Assembly (NCBI RefSeq): GCF_001042675.1
Contig: NZ_AP012333.1
Coordinates: forward strand, 1,364,001 to 1,428,000
Source: Parascardovia denticolens DSM 10105 = JCM 12538
GTDB lineage: Bacteria; Actinomycetota; Actinomycetes; Actinomycetales; Bifidobacteriaceae
Length of the DNA: 64,000 nucleotides
Reading direction: 5' to 3'
The position numbers and the translations under genes are program-made. The notes under the pieces were generated by a model that saw nothing but the letters and a program-made list of their open reading frames with translations, was not told the origin of the DNA and made no database searches. Shown in pieces: positions 37,217 through 47,215 of this stretch (positions within the stretch are counted from its first letter, which is position 1; the number at the start of each line of letters is the position of its first letter).

Positions 37217-38935
37217 TTAAGCCTGAAGAGGTTTGACCAAGGGGAAGGTGATGGTTTCGCGGATGGTGGCGCCGGTCAAGGCGATGAGCAGACGGTCGAT
37301 TCCCATGCCCATGCCGCCGGCCGGGGGCATGCCCACGCCCAAAGCTTCCAGGAAGTCCTCATCGATATCCATGGCTTCGGAGTCTCCGGCCAAAGCCATC
37401 TTGGCCTGGTCCACGAAGCGCTGCCTCTGGACGACCGGATCGTTCAGTTCGGAATAGGCGGTGGCGAGCTCAAAGCCGCGCACATACAGATCCCACTTCT
37501 CCACCTGTCCGGGAATAGACCGGTGGGACTTGGTCAAAGGCGAAGTCTCCACGGGGAAATCGCGCACGAAAGTCGGCTCCCACAACTGGCGGGAATCCTC
37601 CGTATAGAAGTGTTCCCACAGGTGTTCCACCAGTTTGCCGTGGTTCTCCACCTCCTCCCGTTCCACGCCCAGCTTGTCGGCCAAAGCGGCAAGGTGTTCC
37701 ACGGAAGTCTCCGGAGTGATCTCCTCCCCCAGCTTCTCGGACAAGGAACCATACATGGTGATGGACTTCCACTCCCCGCCCACGCTGTAAGGAGTACCGT
37801 CAACCAGAGTCAACTCGGTGGTGCCGAAAGCGTCGATGGCCGCCTGCTGGACCAAGGACTGGGTCAGTTTGGCCATGGTGTCATAAGTGCCGTATGCCTC
37901 GTAGGCTTCGACCATGGTGAATTCAGGCGCATGGGTGCCGTCCGCCCCTTCGTTGCGGAAGTCGCGGTTGATCTCGAAGACCTTATCGATGCCGCCGACC
38001 AGCATGCGCTTGAGGAAAAGCTCAGGAGCGATGCGCATGAAAAGATTGATGTCGAAGGCGTTCATATGCGTTTCAAAAGGACGGGCGGTGGCCCCGCCAT
38101 GATTGGTCTGCAGCATGGGGGTCTCGGCTTCCAGGAAGCCACGCTGATCGAAGTTCCGACGCAGGGAGGCCACCACTTTGGCCCGGTTACGGACCATGTC
38201 GCGGGACTTCTGGTCCACGATCATGCCCAGATAAGGCTTGCGGGTGCGCTGCTCTTCGTTCAGCTCCTTGTGCAGGGCCGGAAGCGGGCGCAAAGACTTG
38301 GAGGCGATCCGCCACTGGTCGACCATGATGGACAGCTCGCCGGTCTTGGAAGCGATCACCCGGCCATGAAGGAAGAGGTGGTCGCCCAAATCCACCAGCT
38401 GCTTGTAAAGCTTGAGGGAGTCAGCTCCGACTTCCCGCTTGGAGACCATACCTTGGATATGGGTGCCATCCCCGGCGGCCAACTGGACGAAGCAGAGACC
38501 ACCGCCGTTGCGCAGGAAAAGCACGCGGCCGGCCAAGCCGACGAAGTCGTCGGTTTCGGCCCCGGCCTCTAGAGTGGATTTGCCTTCCTCATCCGTATAT
38601 TTGGTTACCACTTCCTCGATGGTGGAGGTGATATCCAGCTTGACAGGATAGGGGTTGATGCCTTCTTGCAGCATGAGGGCGCGCTTGGCCACGCGCATCT
38701 GCACCTGTTCGGGATGGGCGCTGGGGCCGAATTCCTTGTTGGAGACGTCGATGGCATCATCCAGGCTGGAGCCGGCATCGATCCTGGCTTGGATGGCCGC
38801 GTCCTGGTCCTGGAGCATCTCCGCATGCTTGATGGTTTCCAGCCCCCGCTCGGCTTGGTCTTGATCGGCCTGCAACTGGGCCTGATCATTGGCGATGGCG
38901 GCGTTGAAAGCCACATCCTCGCTCACGTCTGTCAT
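37217..38935 (-). CDS. lysS: Lysyl-tRNA synthetase, class II
   Basis: A 572-residue enzyme charging tRNA-Lys. An OB-fold anticodon domain (~110-215) precedes the class II catalytic core, with motif 2 FEINRDFRNEGADGTH and motif 3 GMGIDRLLI near the C-terminus. The first ~80 residues (Asp/Gln/Ala-rich, helical) extend beyond the usual N-terminus. GGGGAA stands just before the ATG. Confidence 0.95.
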   Translation of the reverse strand: MTDVSEDVAFNAAIANDQAQLQADQDQAERGLETIKHAEMLQDQDAAIQARIDAGSSLDDAIDVSNKEFGPSAHPEQVQMRVAKRALMLQEGINPYPVKLDITSTIEEVVTKYTDEEGKSTLEAGAETDDFVGLAGRVLFLRNGGGLCFVQLAAGDGTHIQGMVSKREVGADSLKLYKQLVDLGDHLFLHGRVIASKTGELSIMVDQWRIASKSLRPLPALHKELNEEQRTRKPYLGMIVDQKSRDMVRNRAKVVASLRRNFDQRGFLEAETPMLQTNHGGATARPFETHMNAFDINLFMRIAPELFLKRMLVGGIDKVFEINRDFRNEGADGTHAPEFTMVEAYEAYGTYDTMAKLTQSLVQQAAIDAFGTTELTLVDGTPYSVGGEWKSITMYGSLSEKLGEEITPETSVEHLAALADKLGVEREEVENHGKLVEHLWEHFYTEDSRQLWEPTFVRDFPVETSPLTKSHRSIPGQVEKWDLYVRGFELATAYSELNDPVVQRQRFVDQAKMALAGDSEAMDIDEDFLEALGVGMPPAGGMGMGIDRLLIALTGATIRETITFPLVKPLQA

Positions 38936-38991
38936 TTCCCCTGCCTATCTGCTAACTAAAACTTACTCCGCCTTAGTTTACGCAAAGCCCA

Positions 38992-40071
38992 CTACCGCTT
39001 TCCGCCTGACGAATCGGACTGATGACCCCGCCGTTTGACCTTGTCCACAAGCTTGCGCACCACGTGTACAGGCAACCAAATGAAAACGCATATCGCCAGC
39101 GCGGGAAGCACGATCATATAAAAGGGGATGGTGGGGTCGCGCAGGACAGAGCTCGCCACGGCGATGGACAAGCAGTAGACGGAGGCCAGTTTCAGGCCAT
39201 ACCTTTTTACTAGGTGACGCATGCCTGCGGCAAAACCGCCGGAGAACAAGGGCTCCTCCTCATTCCCTTCATCACCATCATCATCCTCTCCTCCGCCCTC
39301 ACCCGCATAATCATACCTGAATTTCCGGCCCCTGAGCCGCATAGTCGCTTCGTAAGAGAACTTCACGAACATCTGTCCAAGCAGATACGAGGACACGGCC
39401 ACCAAGATAATGCCTAATACGCTATAAGTCACTAACCCCATGAGGGCGGTCGCCACGATGCCGATCACGAAGGCGATGTCCTGCTCTTTCATCTGGTCTT
39501 GAAAAGACTTTTGGGCGGGAGGGTCCAACTCCTCATCAGACAGCGTCTTCTTACGTCTGCTCTTACGCTTGAGCCGATGATGCAAAGCGAAAGCGTTCCA
39601 CCCCATGCCAATCACGAAGGCGATGATGGTAAAGACCAGCACCACACGCCACCTATAGGAGGAAAAATAGACTGATAGGTCCGGCTGCGACCGCATGGCT
39701 TCGACAACGCTCAGGCACATCCCTAAAACCACGGAATCAAGATCGATCAGGAAAGTGTAAAAGGCCACCAGGACCCCGGAAAACCGAGGACGCTTGATCA
39801 ACAGGGCCATGATGGGGGTCATCTCAGCGCAGGCCCAGCATAGGGCGAAGAAAACCGTGACCGCGCCGGCGAAATCCCCGAGGAACTTCCACTTCGGCAT
39901 AGCGTCGGTCATATCCATCGCAGCCCAATTATCCAGGGCCCCGATAATAAGGCAGAATGGCGAGAGGGATAAGAAGTTGGGAGAGTCGTCCAAATCGATA
40001 TAGGAGCGAAAATACCAGGGAAGATTCGCGTCCCGAGGATTCGCGCCTCTTGTCTTCTTTTTCCTTGACAT
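38992..40071 (-). CDS. Membrane protein of unknown function
   Basis: I do not recognise this 359-residue protein. It has about eight membrane helices, at ~33-52, 65-92, 98-122, 142-162, 198-218, 220-236, 297-315 and 320-342. There is a basic loop (RLKRKSRRKK) after the fourth helix and an acidic loop (EGGGEDDDGDEGNEEE) before the last two. Both termini are Lys/Arg-rich and probably cytoplasmic. It lies upstream of lysS on the same strand. No ribosome site is evident. Confidence 0.6.
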   Translation of the reverse strand: MSRKKKTRGANPRDANLPWYFRSYIDLDDSPNFLSLSPFCLIIGALDNWAAMDMTDAMPKWKFLGDFAGAVTVFFALCWACAEMTPIMALLIKRPRFSGVLVAFYTFLIDLDSVVLGMCLSVVEAMRSQPDLSVYFSSYRWRVVLVFTIIAFVIGMGWNAFALHHRLKRKSRRKKTLSDEELDPPAQKSFQDQMKEQDIAFVIGIVATALMGLVTYSVLGIILVAVSSYLLGQMFVKFSYEATMRLRGRKFRYDYAGEGGGEDDDGDEGNEEEPLFSGGFAAGMRHLVKRYGLKLASVYCLSIAVASSVLRDPTIPFYMIVLPALAICVFIWLPVHVVRKLVDKVKRRGHQSDSSGGKR

Positions 40072-40203
40072 ACGCTCGCTTGGTTCCTTTTGCTCAGACT
40101 GGAAGGTTGGACAGGTACCATTCTAAGCCCTCTTTCGATACCGTTGGATAGCATGAGAACAGTAATCGGATAATCACCTCCAAGCAGCCACGATAGGATA
40201 GCA

Positions 40204-40515
40204 ATGGCACGACCACTGACAAAAACGCAATTGAAGACTCTGAAAACCATGGCTATGCCTCTGAAGCCCTTGCTCATCATCGGCAAGAACAACGTGACCG
40301 ACGCCGTGGTCAAGCAGGCGTTCGGCCTCTTGGCCCAGAAAGAACTGATCAAGATCCAGGTTCTGGCCGATACCTCGGAGGTTACGGTCAAGGAGGCGGC
40401 GGAAGACCTGGCTGGTCAGCTGGGGGCGACCGTGGTGTCCGCCATGGGCAACCGGGCCGTGCTTTTCAAGCGTTCCAGCCGCAAAGACATTGAGCATATC
40501 AAGCTGGGAGCTTGA
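40204..40515 (+). CDS. yhbY: YhbY-type RNA-binding protein (CRM domain)
   Basis: A 103-residue single CRM-domain protein with the conserved loop IGKNNVTD (residues 25-32) and the C-terminal GNRAVLFKRS. Such proteins bind pre-50S ribosomal particles. AGGA is placed 6-7 nt before the ATG. It is followed by tRNA-Pro on the same strand. Confidence 0.88.
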   Translation: MARPLTKTQLKTLKTMAMPLKPLLIIGKNNVTDAVVKQAFGLLAQKELIKIQVLADTSEVTVKEAAEDLAGQLGATVVSAMGNRAVLFKRSSRKDIEHIKLGA

Positions 40516-40578
40516 CACACGGCTCACCCTGGCCGATTTGATTTCCGAGCCTTGGGCTAGTATCTTCTGTGTTGGTAA

Positions 40579-40655
<77 letters not shown>

Positions 40656-40663
40656 AAAAGGAG

Positions 40664-40686
40664 ACCCCGCTTCATGCGGGGTTTTT
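40664..40686 (+). terminator. Terminator after tRNA-Pro
   Basis: ACCCCGC/GCGGGGT stem, 5-nt loop, T tail. Confidence 0.85.
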
Positions 40687-40788
40687 CTATATTCCGATTA
40701 TATTCCCCTGCTCTGCGGCCGTATCTGGCGGCGAACCCAACGGCTTCCTTCAGCTACGTTCATCAGTCATGCTTTTCACCAGCCATGC

Positions 40789-41370
40789 TCAATCGGCTGG
40801 TTTGGCCTCGGGATGGAAATAATGATGCCGGCAGACGGAGATGTAGGTCTCGTTGCCGCCGATCTGGATCTGCTCCCCCTCATAGACCGGCCGGCCGTCC
40901 TCGGTCCGCAAGACCATGGTCGCCTTTTTGCTGCAGAATTGGCAGATGGTTTTGATCTCCTCAATCTTATCAGCCAATAAAAGCAGATGGTAGGACCCTT
41001 CGAAAAGCTTGTTCTGGAAATCGTTTTTGAGTCCGAAGCACATGACCGGCACTTTAAGGTCATCCACCACCCGGGCCAGGTCATAGACATTCTTCTTCGA
41101 CAGGAACTGGCATTCATCCACCAGAACGCAGTAAGGCTTCGTCTCCAAACCTTGGAGGAAGGCGACGATGTCGGTATCGGGATGGATGGGGACGGCCTGC
41201 CGGGTGAGACCGATGCGGGAGGAGATGTTGCCGTAGCCGGAGCGGGTATCGACGGCCGAAGTCATGAGGACCACCGATTTGCCTTGCTCTTCGTAGTTAT
41301 GCGCGACCTTGAGGATCTCGATGCTTTTGCCTGAGTTCATGGTGCCATAACGGTAATAAAGCTGGGCCAT
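40789..41370 (-). CDS. tdk: Thymidine kinase
   Basis: A 193-residue type II thymidine kinase with Walker A GTMNSGKS, Walker B-like VLVDECQF and the zinc Cys pairs (CQFCS and a C-terminal CRHH). It phosphorylates salvaged thymidine. AAGGAGGAG precedes the ATG. The nucleoside importer and a deoxynucleoside kinase follow nearby, forming a salvage neighbourhood. Confidence 0.95.
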   Translation of the reverse strand: MAQLYYRYGTMNSGKSIEILKVAHNYEEQGKSVVLMTSAVDTRSGYGNISSRIGLTRQAVPIHPDTDIVAFLQGLETKPYCVLVDECQFLSKKNVYDLARVVDDLKVPVMCFGLKNDFQNKLFEGSYHLLLLADKIEEIKTICQFCSKKATMVLRTEDGRPVYEGEQIQIGGNETYISVCRHHYFHPEAKPAD

Positions 41371-41641
41371 TGTTCTCCTCCTTAGGACGACGATCGGAAG
41401 GGCGAGCCGTCATCAATTCTTACCACGAGATGATTACCGGCTTGGGAGGGGCCCGACACACATCGCCGTCGGCCCGTCTCATATAGAGAACGGGCTTCTC
41501 CCTTGATTTTCCTTGTCATTCCACGCCGACGGGCGGTCAAATGGCATCTTTGTGTTTTATCTCACTTTCTCAGGGCTTGCCCTCCATCAGACCCGGCCGA
41601 TACCATGAAGAAGTTGTCTCAAAATGAAGGAGAACTGTTCA

Positions 41642-43081
41642 ATGAGCCCTCTCTACCTAACGCTCAACATAGTGGGAATCCTGGTCTTCGGCTTCGTCGG
41701 CTGGCTTTTCTCCCATGACCGCAAACACATCGCCTGGGGATCGATCGGCATCATGGTCGTCCTCAACATCTTCATCGCCTGGTTCCTCACCTCGTTCTCG
41801 TGGGGGCGGGCGGTCGTCAGCGCGACCGCGGCCGGCTTCACCCAGATGGTCAACGCCGCTTTCAAAGGCATCAACTTCGCCTTCGCGAACTGGGTCGGCC
41901 CCAATGGCATCAACCCTAAGCCGGTGAATTTCGTCGCCTCCTCCCTCCTGCCCATCCTCCTGGTCGTCCCCATGTTCGACATCCTCACCTACATCGGCTT
42001 CCTGCCGTGGATCATCAAGTGGGTCGGCCGCGCCTTGAGCTTCATCACCAGGCAGCCGAAATTCGAGACCTTCTTCTCCGTGGAGATGATGTTCCTGGGC
42101 AACACCGAAGCCCTGGCCGTATCCAAGCTGCAGCTGCAGAAGATGAAGCCGGCACGGAACCTGACTCTGGCCATGATGTCCATGAGCTGCGTGACCGCCT
42201 CCATCCTGGCCTCCTATATTCAGATGGTCCCCGGCGAATTCGTCCTGACCGCCGTCCCCCTGAACTGCATCAACGCTTTGATCGTGGCCAACCTCCTCTA
42301 CCCCGTTGAGGTTTCCAAGGAAGAGGACACCATCGCCACCCTGGCCGATGAGGCCGAATCGCAGGCAGCGGCCGCAGCCTCCGCCGACGCCACCAGCGCC
42401 GAGGCCGCCGCCCCTGCTTCCGCACAGGTCGTGGAGACCGCCGCCGAAACCGAGACCGTGGCCGAAGCGGTCGAGCCCGCCGAAGGCGATCAGACCGAAA
42501 AGTCCGTCTCCTCCTGGTTCTCCAAGGTCTTCAAGCGCGATAAGAAAGACGGCGAGCAGAAGGCCGTCAAGCCCCAGCGTGAGCCCTTCTTCTCCTTCCT
42601 GGGCGATTCCATCCTGGGCGCCGGAAAACTGATCCTCATCATCACCGCCAACGTGATCGCCTTCGTGGCCTTGGCCGCCCTGATCAACATGCTGCTGGGC
42701 CTGATCAACCCCAACCTGACCTTGGAGCGCATCCTGGGCGTCTTCCTCTATATCCCCTCCCTCCTGTTGGGTCTGGACCCCGGCACCGCCTGGAACATGG
42801 CCGGCTATATGGGTATGAAGCTGGTGACCAACGAATTCGTGGTCATGAGCGAAATCACCAAGACCATCGGCACCTTCGCCCCTCATTACAAGGCCGTGCT
42901 GACCGTCTTCCTCACCTCCTTCGCCAACTTCAGCACCATCGGCATGGTGACCGGCTGCTTCAAGGGTCTGGTGGGCAAGGAAAAGAACGACCTGATCGCC
43001 AAGAACGTGGGTCGTTTGCTCTTGTCCGGTATCCTGGTTTCCCTCTTGTCCGCCGGTATGGTCGGCCTCTTCGTCTGGTAA
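41642..43081 (+). CDS. nupC: Concentrative nucleoside transporter (NupC family)
   Basis: The 479-residue membrane protein has CNT family features: AFKGINFAFANWVG near residue 76, and the NTEALAVSKLQ and TNEFVVMSEI substrate-site segments. A cytoplasmic insertion (~225-315) is rich in Ala, Glu and Pro and then in Lys, and is longer than in typical NupC. AAGGAGAAC precedes ATG 41642. It couples nucleoside uptake to a cation gradient and would feed the nearby tdk and deoxynucleoside kinase. Confidence 0.92.
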   Translation: MSPLYLTLNIVGILVFGFVGWLFSHDRKHIAWGSIGIMVVLNIFIAWFLTSFSWGRAVVSATAAGFTQMVNAAFKGINFAFANWVGPNGINPKPVNFVASSLLPILLVVPMFDILTYIGFLPWIIKWVGRALSFITRQPKFETFFSVEMMFLGNTEALAVSKLQLQKMKPARNLTLAMMSMSCVTASILASYIQMVPGEFVLTAVPLNCINALIVANLLYPVEVSKEEDTIATLADEAESQAAAAASADATSAEAAAPASAQVVETAAETETVAEAVEPAEGDQTEKSVSSWFSKVFKRDKKDGEQKAVKPQREPFFSFLGDSILGAGKLILIITANVIAFVALAALINMLLGLINPNLTLERILGVFLYIPSLLLGLDPGTAWNMAGYMGMKLVTNEFVVMSEITKTIGTFAPHYKAVLTVFLTSFANFSTIGMVTGCFKGLVGKEKNDLIAKNVGRLLLSGILVSLLSAGMVGLFVW

Positions 43082-43116
43082 ACCATCAATAAACCAGCCA
43101 ATCACAAGTGAATATC

Positions 43117-43145
43117 AAAAGGCCCGGCGAATGACCGGGCCTTTT
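43117..43145. terminator. Bidirectional terminator between nupC and the deoxynucleoside kinase gene
   Basis: A4-GGCCCGG, 7-nt loop, CCGGGCC-T4; serves both convergent genes. Confidence 0.85.
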
Positions 43146-43203
43146 CCTTACTTTTCCTTATCAATCAAAGGCAAAAGCTAAGCGAGCGAAGTGCGGCGGC
43201 TGG

Positions 43204-43965
43204 CTAGAAAGCCTGGACCCCTTCGTAGCGCTTGCTGCGCAGTCGGTCGAAATCGGACTGGCTGAGGGTGCCCACTTCCACCATGGCGGATTCGATCTTG
43301 TCCAAGACCTGGTTGCGATGGTCCTTGTTCTCGGCGAAGTCGAAATGGTTGCCGTCTATGGTCACCAAAGCGGAAGACTTGTAGTTGTCCTTCCAATCGG
43401 CGTAATAGTCGATCAAAGTGCTGTAGTACTCCTTGAGAGAGGGATCCTCATCCACCTGTTCAAAAGGACGGCCCCTCTTCTTGACCCGGTAGAGCATGGT
43501 TTCCAGGTTCACGTCCACGAAAATCATGAGGTCGGGGGACTTCTTTTTGGCCGCGTAAGGCAGCTCTTCCAGCATGTTGTCCAGCAGGGACTTGTAGATG
43601 TTCCACTCTTCCTCGGTGGCGTGGCCCTGATCGGTGTTCATCTTCATGAAGATGGAATCCTCGTAGATGGACCGGTCCAGGATGTTGTTGTCTTCCTGCA
43701 TGGCCTTCTTGATCATGGCGAAGCGACGGTTGAGGAAGTAGACCTGGAGCAGGAAGGCGTAAGGATTGGTTTCCGCCTTGCCTTCTTCCACCAGCTTGTT
43801 GCCGTGGTAGAAGAGAGGAAGAACGGGATTGTCTTCTACAGGCTCGAAGAAGGCCTTGGTCCCCAGTTCATCGGACAGGATTTGCGTCAGCGTACTTTTT
43901 CCAGCGGAGATGACTCCAGCACAAGTCAACAAAATTCGACTCACCCCTTTGCATGCGGTCTGCAT
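43204..43965 (-). CDS. Deoxynucleoside kinase (dNK/dAK-dGK family)
   Basis: The 253-residue P-loop kinase has GVISAGKST near residue 18, the catalytic DRSIYED near residue 97 and a LID segment with Arg residues (RVKKRGRP). It phosphorylates deoxynucleosides for salvage. It closes a salvage cluster with tdk and nupC. The true start is uncertain: ATG 43965 has no ribosome site, and GTG 43944 would begin closer to the fold. Confidence 0.88.
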   Translation of the reverse strand: MQTACKGVSRILLTCAGVISAGKSTLTQILSDELGTKAFFEPVEDNPVLPLFYHGNKLVEEGKAETNPYAFLLQVYFLNRRFAMIKKAMQEDNNILDRSIYEDSIFMKMNTDQGHATEEEWNIYKSLLDNMLEELPYAAKKKSPDLMIFVDVNLETMLYRVKKRGRPFEQVDEDPSLKEYYSTLIDYYADWKDNYKSSALVTIDGNHFDFAENKDHRNQVLDKIESAMVEVGTLSQSDFDRLRSKRYEGVQAF

Positions 43966-44463
43966 GGTCTTTGAAATTATCGCGTTTTACGGTCAAGGTT
44001 TGCCGGTCTTCCCGGTTCCGACCGGTGGCGAATGACACCGGTGAAACTTGCTCGCTAGGCAAGCCTAGCAGTCGGGCCCCCTCTCGTCCAGCCCTCCGAA
44101 GTCGTGGATCCGGAAGGTTATTTAGGGGGAAGAGGTGGGGTGGAATGACCTTCGTTTCCCTATGACGATGGTCGTGAAAGACCGGTTTCCATCCCGCGAA
44201 TCGGCTTGGGGATGGAGGATGGACTTGCCCTTTTCCGGTTTGGAAGAGGAGGATGCCCCTTTCTGGGATATCCCTATATTTAGGGGGAAGGTCAAGGCAA
44301 GCGTGTCATATCTACCGCTTTTTCTAGAGGAAATGTGGCCTATCTCTCATTTCGACCCATAGCATGTTTCCTCTTTCGCCTTCTCCCCTTTCGCCATCGC
44401 CCCCTCCCCTGAACAGGGATTCCTCAGAGCTGAGATTTCGCTTCTTCCCCATAAGATGGAAGC
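43966..44463. other. Gene-free 498-bp spacer with a 14-bp direct repeat
   Basis: No supportable ORF or RNA gene. TATTTAGGGGGAAG occurs at 44119-44132 and again at 44277-44290. The right end carries the leaderless promoter of the DUF4037 gene; the left end must hold the promoter of the deoxynucleoside kinase gene. Confidence 0.5.
44452..44457 (+). promoter_or_regulatory. -10 box giving a leaderless DUF4037 gene start
   Basis: TAAGAT, 6 nt (GGAAGC), ATG 44464. Confidence 0.6.
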
Positions 44464-46446
44464 ATGACCGACATCACCGATGATGATTCCCCCATAAACA
44501 CCGAAACCTTCCTGACCGATCTGGACGCCATCTACAGTCGCCATACCGGGGCGAGCGAGGCCGAGCCTTACATGCTCGACGCCCTGGAGACCGCCGCGGA
44601 AGCCGGGGATGACGCCGCCCAGCTGACCATCGTCAACGAGCTCATGGGCTTCTACCGGTCCCAAGGCAGGCATGAGGACAACACCCGGCTGGCCCAGGCT
44701 TCCCTGGAGTTGGCCCTGCGGATGGGGCTGGAAGGCAGCGAGGAATGGATGACCGTGCTCATCAACGCGGCCACCGCCATGCGGGCGGCCGGCTATTACG
44801 ACCAGGCCCTGGCCTTGTATCAGCAAGCCCTGCGCGCCAGTCAGGACCTGCCGAACGCCTCTCCAAGGGACAAGGCGGCCTTGCATAACAATCTTTCCAT
44901 GCTCTACTCCGAAACCGGAGACCTGAAAACCGCCTTGAGCGAGCTGAAAACGGCCTTGGACCTGATGACCCAGGCCAGCACGGACCCCGAGAACGACATC
45001 GACCTCGCCACCACCCATACCAACATCGCCCTCCTCCTTCTGCAAACGCCCGCGGAAGAAGACCCCGCCGCCCTGCCGCAGGCCTTGGAAGAAGCCAAAA
45101 AAGCCTTGGATATCTACCACCATGACCCTTCGCTGGACCTGACCAACTCCGCCCATTACGCCTCGGCCCTGGCCGGATACGCCCAAGCCCTCTTGCTCAA
45201 CGGACGTCCGACTGAGGCGGTCTCCTATTACGATCAGGCCCTGGCCTCGATTTCCGAGACCTATGGGACCGACACCGATTATTACCGCACAACGGCGGCG
45301 AACGCCCAGGTGGCCCGCCAGGCAGCGGCAGGCGGGAAGGCAAGCGGGACAAAAGACAAAGCATCGGGCAGGACGATGAACGGGACAAGGAACGAATCGG
45401 CGGACGAATCGGCCGCAGCCTCCCCGGCTAAAACCCGAATGGATCCGCCGTCCGCATCCCCAGCCACGACTTCGGACACTCCCCAGACCCGGATCAAAGG
45501 ACTGGCCTTGGCCCGCAAATACTGGGAAGCCTATGGGAAACCCCTGATCGCCGAAAAATACCCGGCTTACACCGGCCGGATTGCGGCGGGATTGGTCGGC
45601 CACGGGTCCGAATGCTACGGCTTCGACGACCGTTTCTCCCAGGACCACGACTTCGGCCCCCGCTTCTGCCTCTGGCTGACCGAGGAGGACTACCAAAGCA
45701 TCGGCGACGCCCTGCAGGCCGACTACGATTCCTTGCCCTCGGAATTCCTGGGCTACCACATGAAGGCCAAAACCGTCCGCTCCCAAGGGGAGAGGAAAAG
45801 GGCCGGGGTCTTTTCCATCGACTCCTTCTTCGAATCCCTGACCGGCCTGGCCGCTCCCCCAAGCGAAGACGAACTCATCCTCTGGCTCAACCTGCGTGAA
45901 GACACTCTGGCGGCCGCGACGAACGGACGGGTGTTCGCCGACCCTCTCGGCGCCTTCTCCTCCCGCCGGCAGGCTTTCAAAGACATGCCGGATGACATCC
46001 GCTTCTGTCTGATCTCCCGCAGGCTGGGGATGATCAGCCAGGCGGGTCAGTACAACTTCCCCCGCATGCTGGCTCGGAAAGACCGGTCTGCCGCCACCCT
46101 CTGCCTGGCCGAATTCGCCGACGCCGTCTCCTCCTTGGTCTTCCTGATCAATAATCCTCTGATCGTGGGTTACGCGCCATACTATAAGTGGCGCTTCGCC
46201 GCCCTGCGCCAACTTTCCGCCCGGCCGGCCACCCGCCTGAGCCAAGTCTGCCCTTTGGTGGAGGAGATCCTGGCCAACGGGCCGCAGGCGGAGACGACGG
46301 AGCTCATTGACCAAGTCTGCCACTTGATCGTCGCGGAGCTGAAAAACCAAAGCCTGACGACCAGCCCGGAGGAATTCCTGGAATGGCAGCGGCCTTTCAT
46401 CGAAAGGCATATCTCCCCCCGGCATTCCTTCCTGCGCAGCATATGA
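44464..46446 (+). CDS. TPR-DUF4037 protein, nucleotidyltransferase-like
   Basis: The 660-residue protein has TPR helices in residues ~30-285 (for example YDQALALYQQALRAS and LHNNLSMLYSETGDLKTAL), then a low-complexity linker (~285-340). DUF4037 follows, with a nucleotidyltransferase-type block GHGSECYGFDDRFSQDHDF near residue 380 in which GS and the DHD acids could bind nucleotide and metal. A DUF4125 gene follows 106 bp downstream. The biological role is unknown. Confidence 0.8.
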   Translation: MTDITDDDSPINTETFLTDLDAIYSRHTGASEAEPYMLDALETAAEAGDDAAQLTIVNELMGFYRSQGRHEDNTRLAQASLELALRMGLEGSEEWMTVLINAATAMRAAGYYDQALALYQQALRASQDLPNASPRDKAALHNNLSMLYSETGDLKTALSELKTALDLMTQASTDPENDIDLATTHTNIALLLLQTPAEEDPAALPQALEEAKKALDIYHHDPSLDLTNSAHYASALAGYAQALLLNGRPTEAVSYYDQALASISETYGTDTDYYRTTAANAQVARQAAAGGKASGTKDKASGRTMNGTRNESADESAAASPAKTRMDPPSASPATTSDTPQTRIKGLALARKYWEAYGKPLIAEKYPAYTGRIAAGLVGHGSECYGFDDRFSQDHDFGPRFCLWLTEEDYQSIGDALQADYDSLPSEFLGYHMKAKTVRSQGERKRAGVFSIDSFFESLTGLAAPPSEDELILWLNLREDTLAAATNGRVFADPLGAFSSRRQAFKDMPDDIRFCLISRRLGMISQAGQYNFPRMLARKDRSAATLCLAEFADAVSSLVFLINNPLIVGYAPYYKWRFAALRQLSARPATRLSQVCPLVEEILANGPQAETTELIDQVCHLIVAELKNQSLTTSPEEFLEWQRPFIERHISPRHSFLRSI

Positions 46447-46552
46447 ACATCTGAAACAAGGCGAAACGGCCAAGAACCGTTGAACGGGACAAAAGACAAA
46501 GCAAAAATCAGGCGAAGTCGAAGCGGCCGGAAAACGGAAACCGAAAGGAAAG

Positions 46553-47215
46553 ATGATGACCGGGCACAACAGCGACGGGGAACCGGAATTGACGGACAGG
46601 GAGTTCCTGGACCTGGCGGGAAAAGTGGTCAGGCATGAATGGGACCAATTCCAGAAGGTGGATAACGAAGGGGGCCGGGCCTTATGCCAAGGGGATTGGC
46701 CTACCTTCCACCAGATGCGGCTGAGCCAATTCCTCACCTGGACCGCTCCCCTTCTCCTGAGCTATTCCCGGGACCTGGATCAGGCCGACCGCGAAGGCCG
46801 CAATCTTTTGACCGAGAAATACGCCCGGATGATGGAGTCGACCGACCGGGATTACTATCTGGCTCACCTGCGGGCCTTCCTGCCGGTCCTTAGCCAACGG
46901 CGGCTGGACCAGCAAGAGGGAATCATCCGGACCCAAGTCGAGTGGGCCCGCGCTTTCACGCAGGACCATCCCCGACTGGGGTCCCGGATGCGAAGATTGA
47001 CCAGCGCGGAAGACCGGCCGGACAGCACCAGTTTCGAGACTTATCTGCGTGGGGAGCTGGGAACCTATTCCCAGCGCACCCTGGACCTTTACCAGGCCTT
47101 CGTCTCCCATGCGAAAGAGGAGGGGATCAATCTCACCCAGCAAACGGTCGGCTGGACCGTCCGCATGTCCGGATTCTCCAACCTGGCCGAAGCGGAAGCC
47201 AGCCCGGCAGAGTAG
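46553..47215 (+). CDS. DUF4125 family protein
   Basis: A 220-residue helical protein of the DUF4125 family, recognisable by EWDQFQKVDNEGGRALCQ (residues ~28-45) and FHQMRLSQFLTW. DUF4125 and DUF4037 are commonly adjacent or fused in gut bacteria, which suggests a shared function. GGAAAG precedes the ATG; a second ATG 3 nt downstream is equally possible. No catalytic residues are known. Confidence 0.8.
   Translation: MMTGHNSDGEPELTDREFLDLAGKVVRHEWDQFQKVDNEGGRALCQGDWPTFHQMRLSQFLTWTAPLLLSYSRDLDQADREGRNLLTEKYARMMESTDRDYYLAHLRAFLPVLSQRRLDQQEGIIRTQVEWARAFTQDHPRLGSRMRRLTSAEDRPDSTSFETYLRGELGTYSQRTLDLYQAFVSHAKEEGINLTQQTVGWTVRMSGFSNLAEAEASPAE

Noticed and set aside
44347-46737. 796-codon open frame antisense to the DUF4037 gene
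   Set aside because: It is a GC-rich shadow: the opposite strand has clear TPR and DUF4037 motifs, and this frame shows Gly/Val/Gln-rich noise with no domain.
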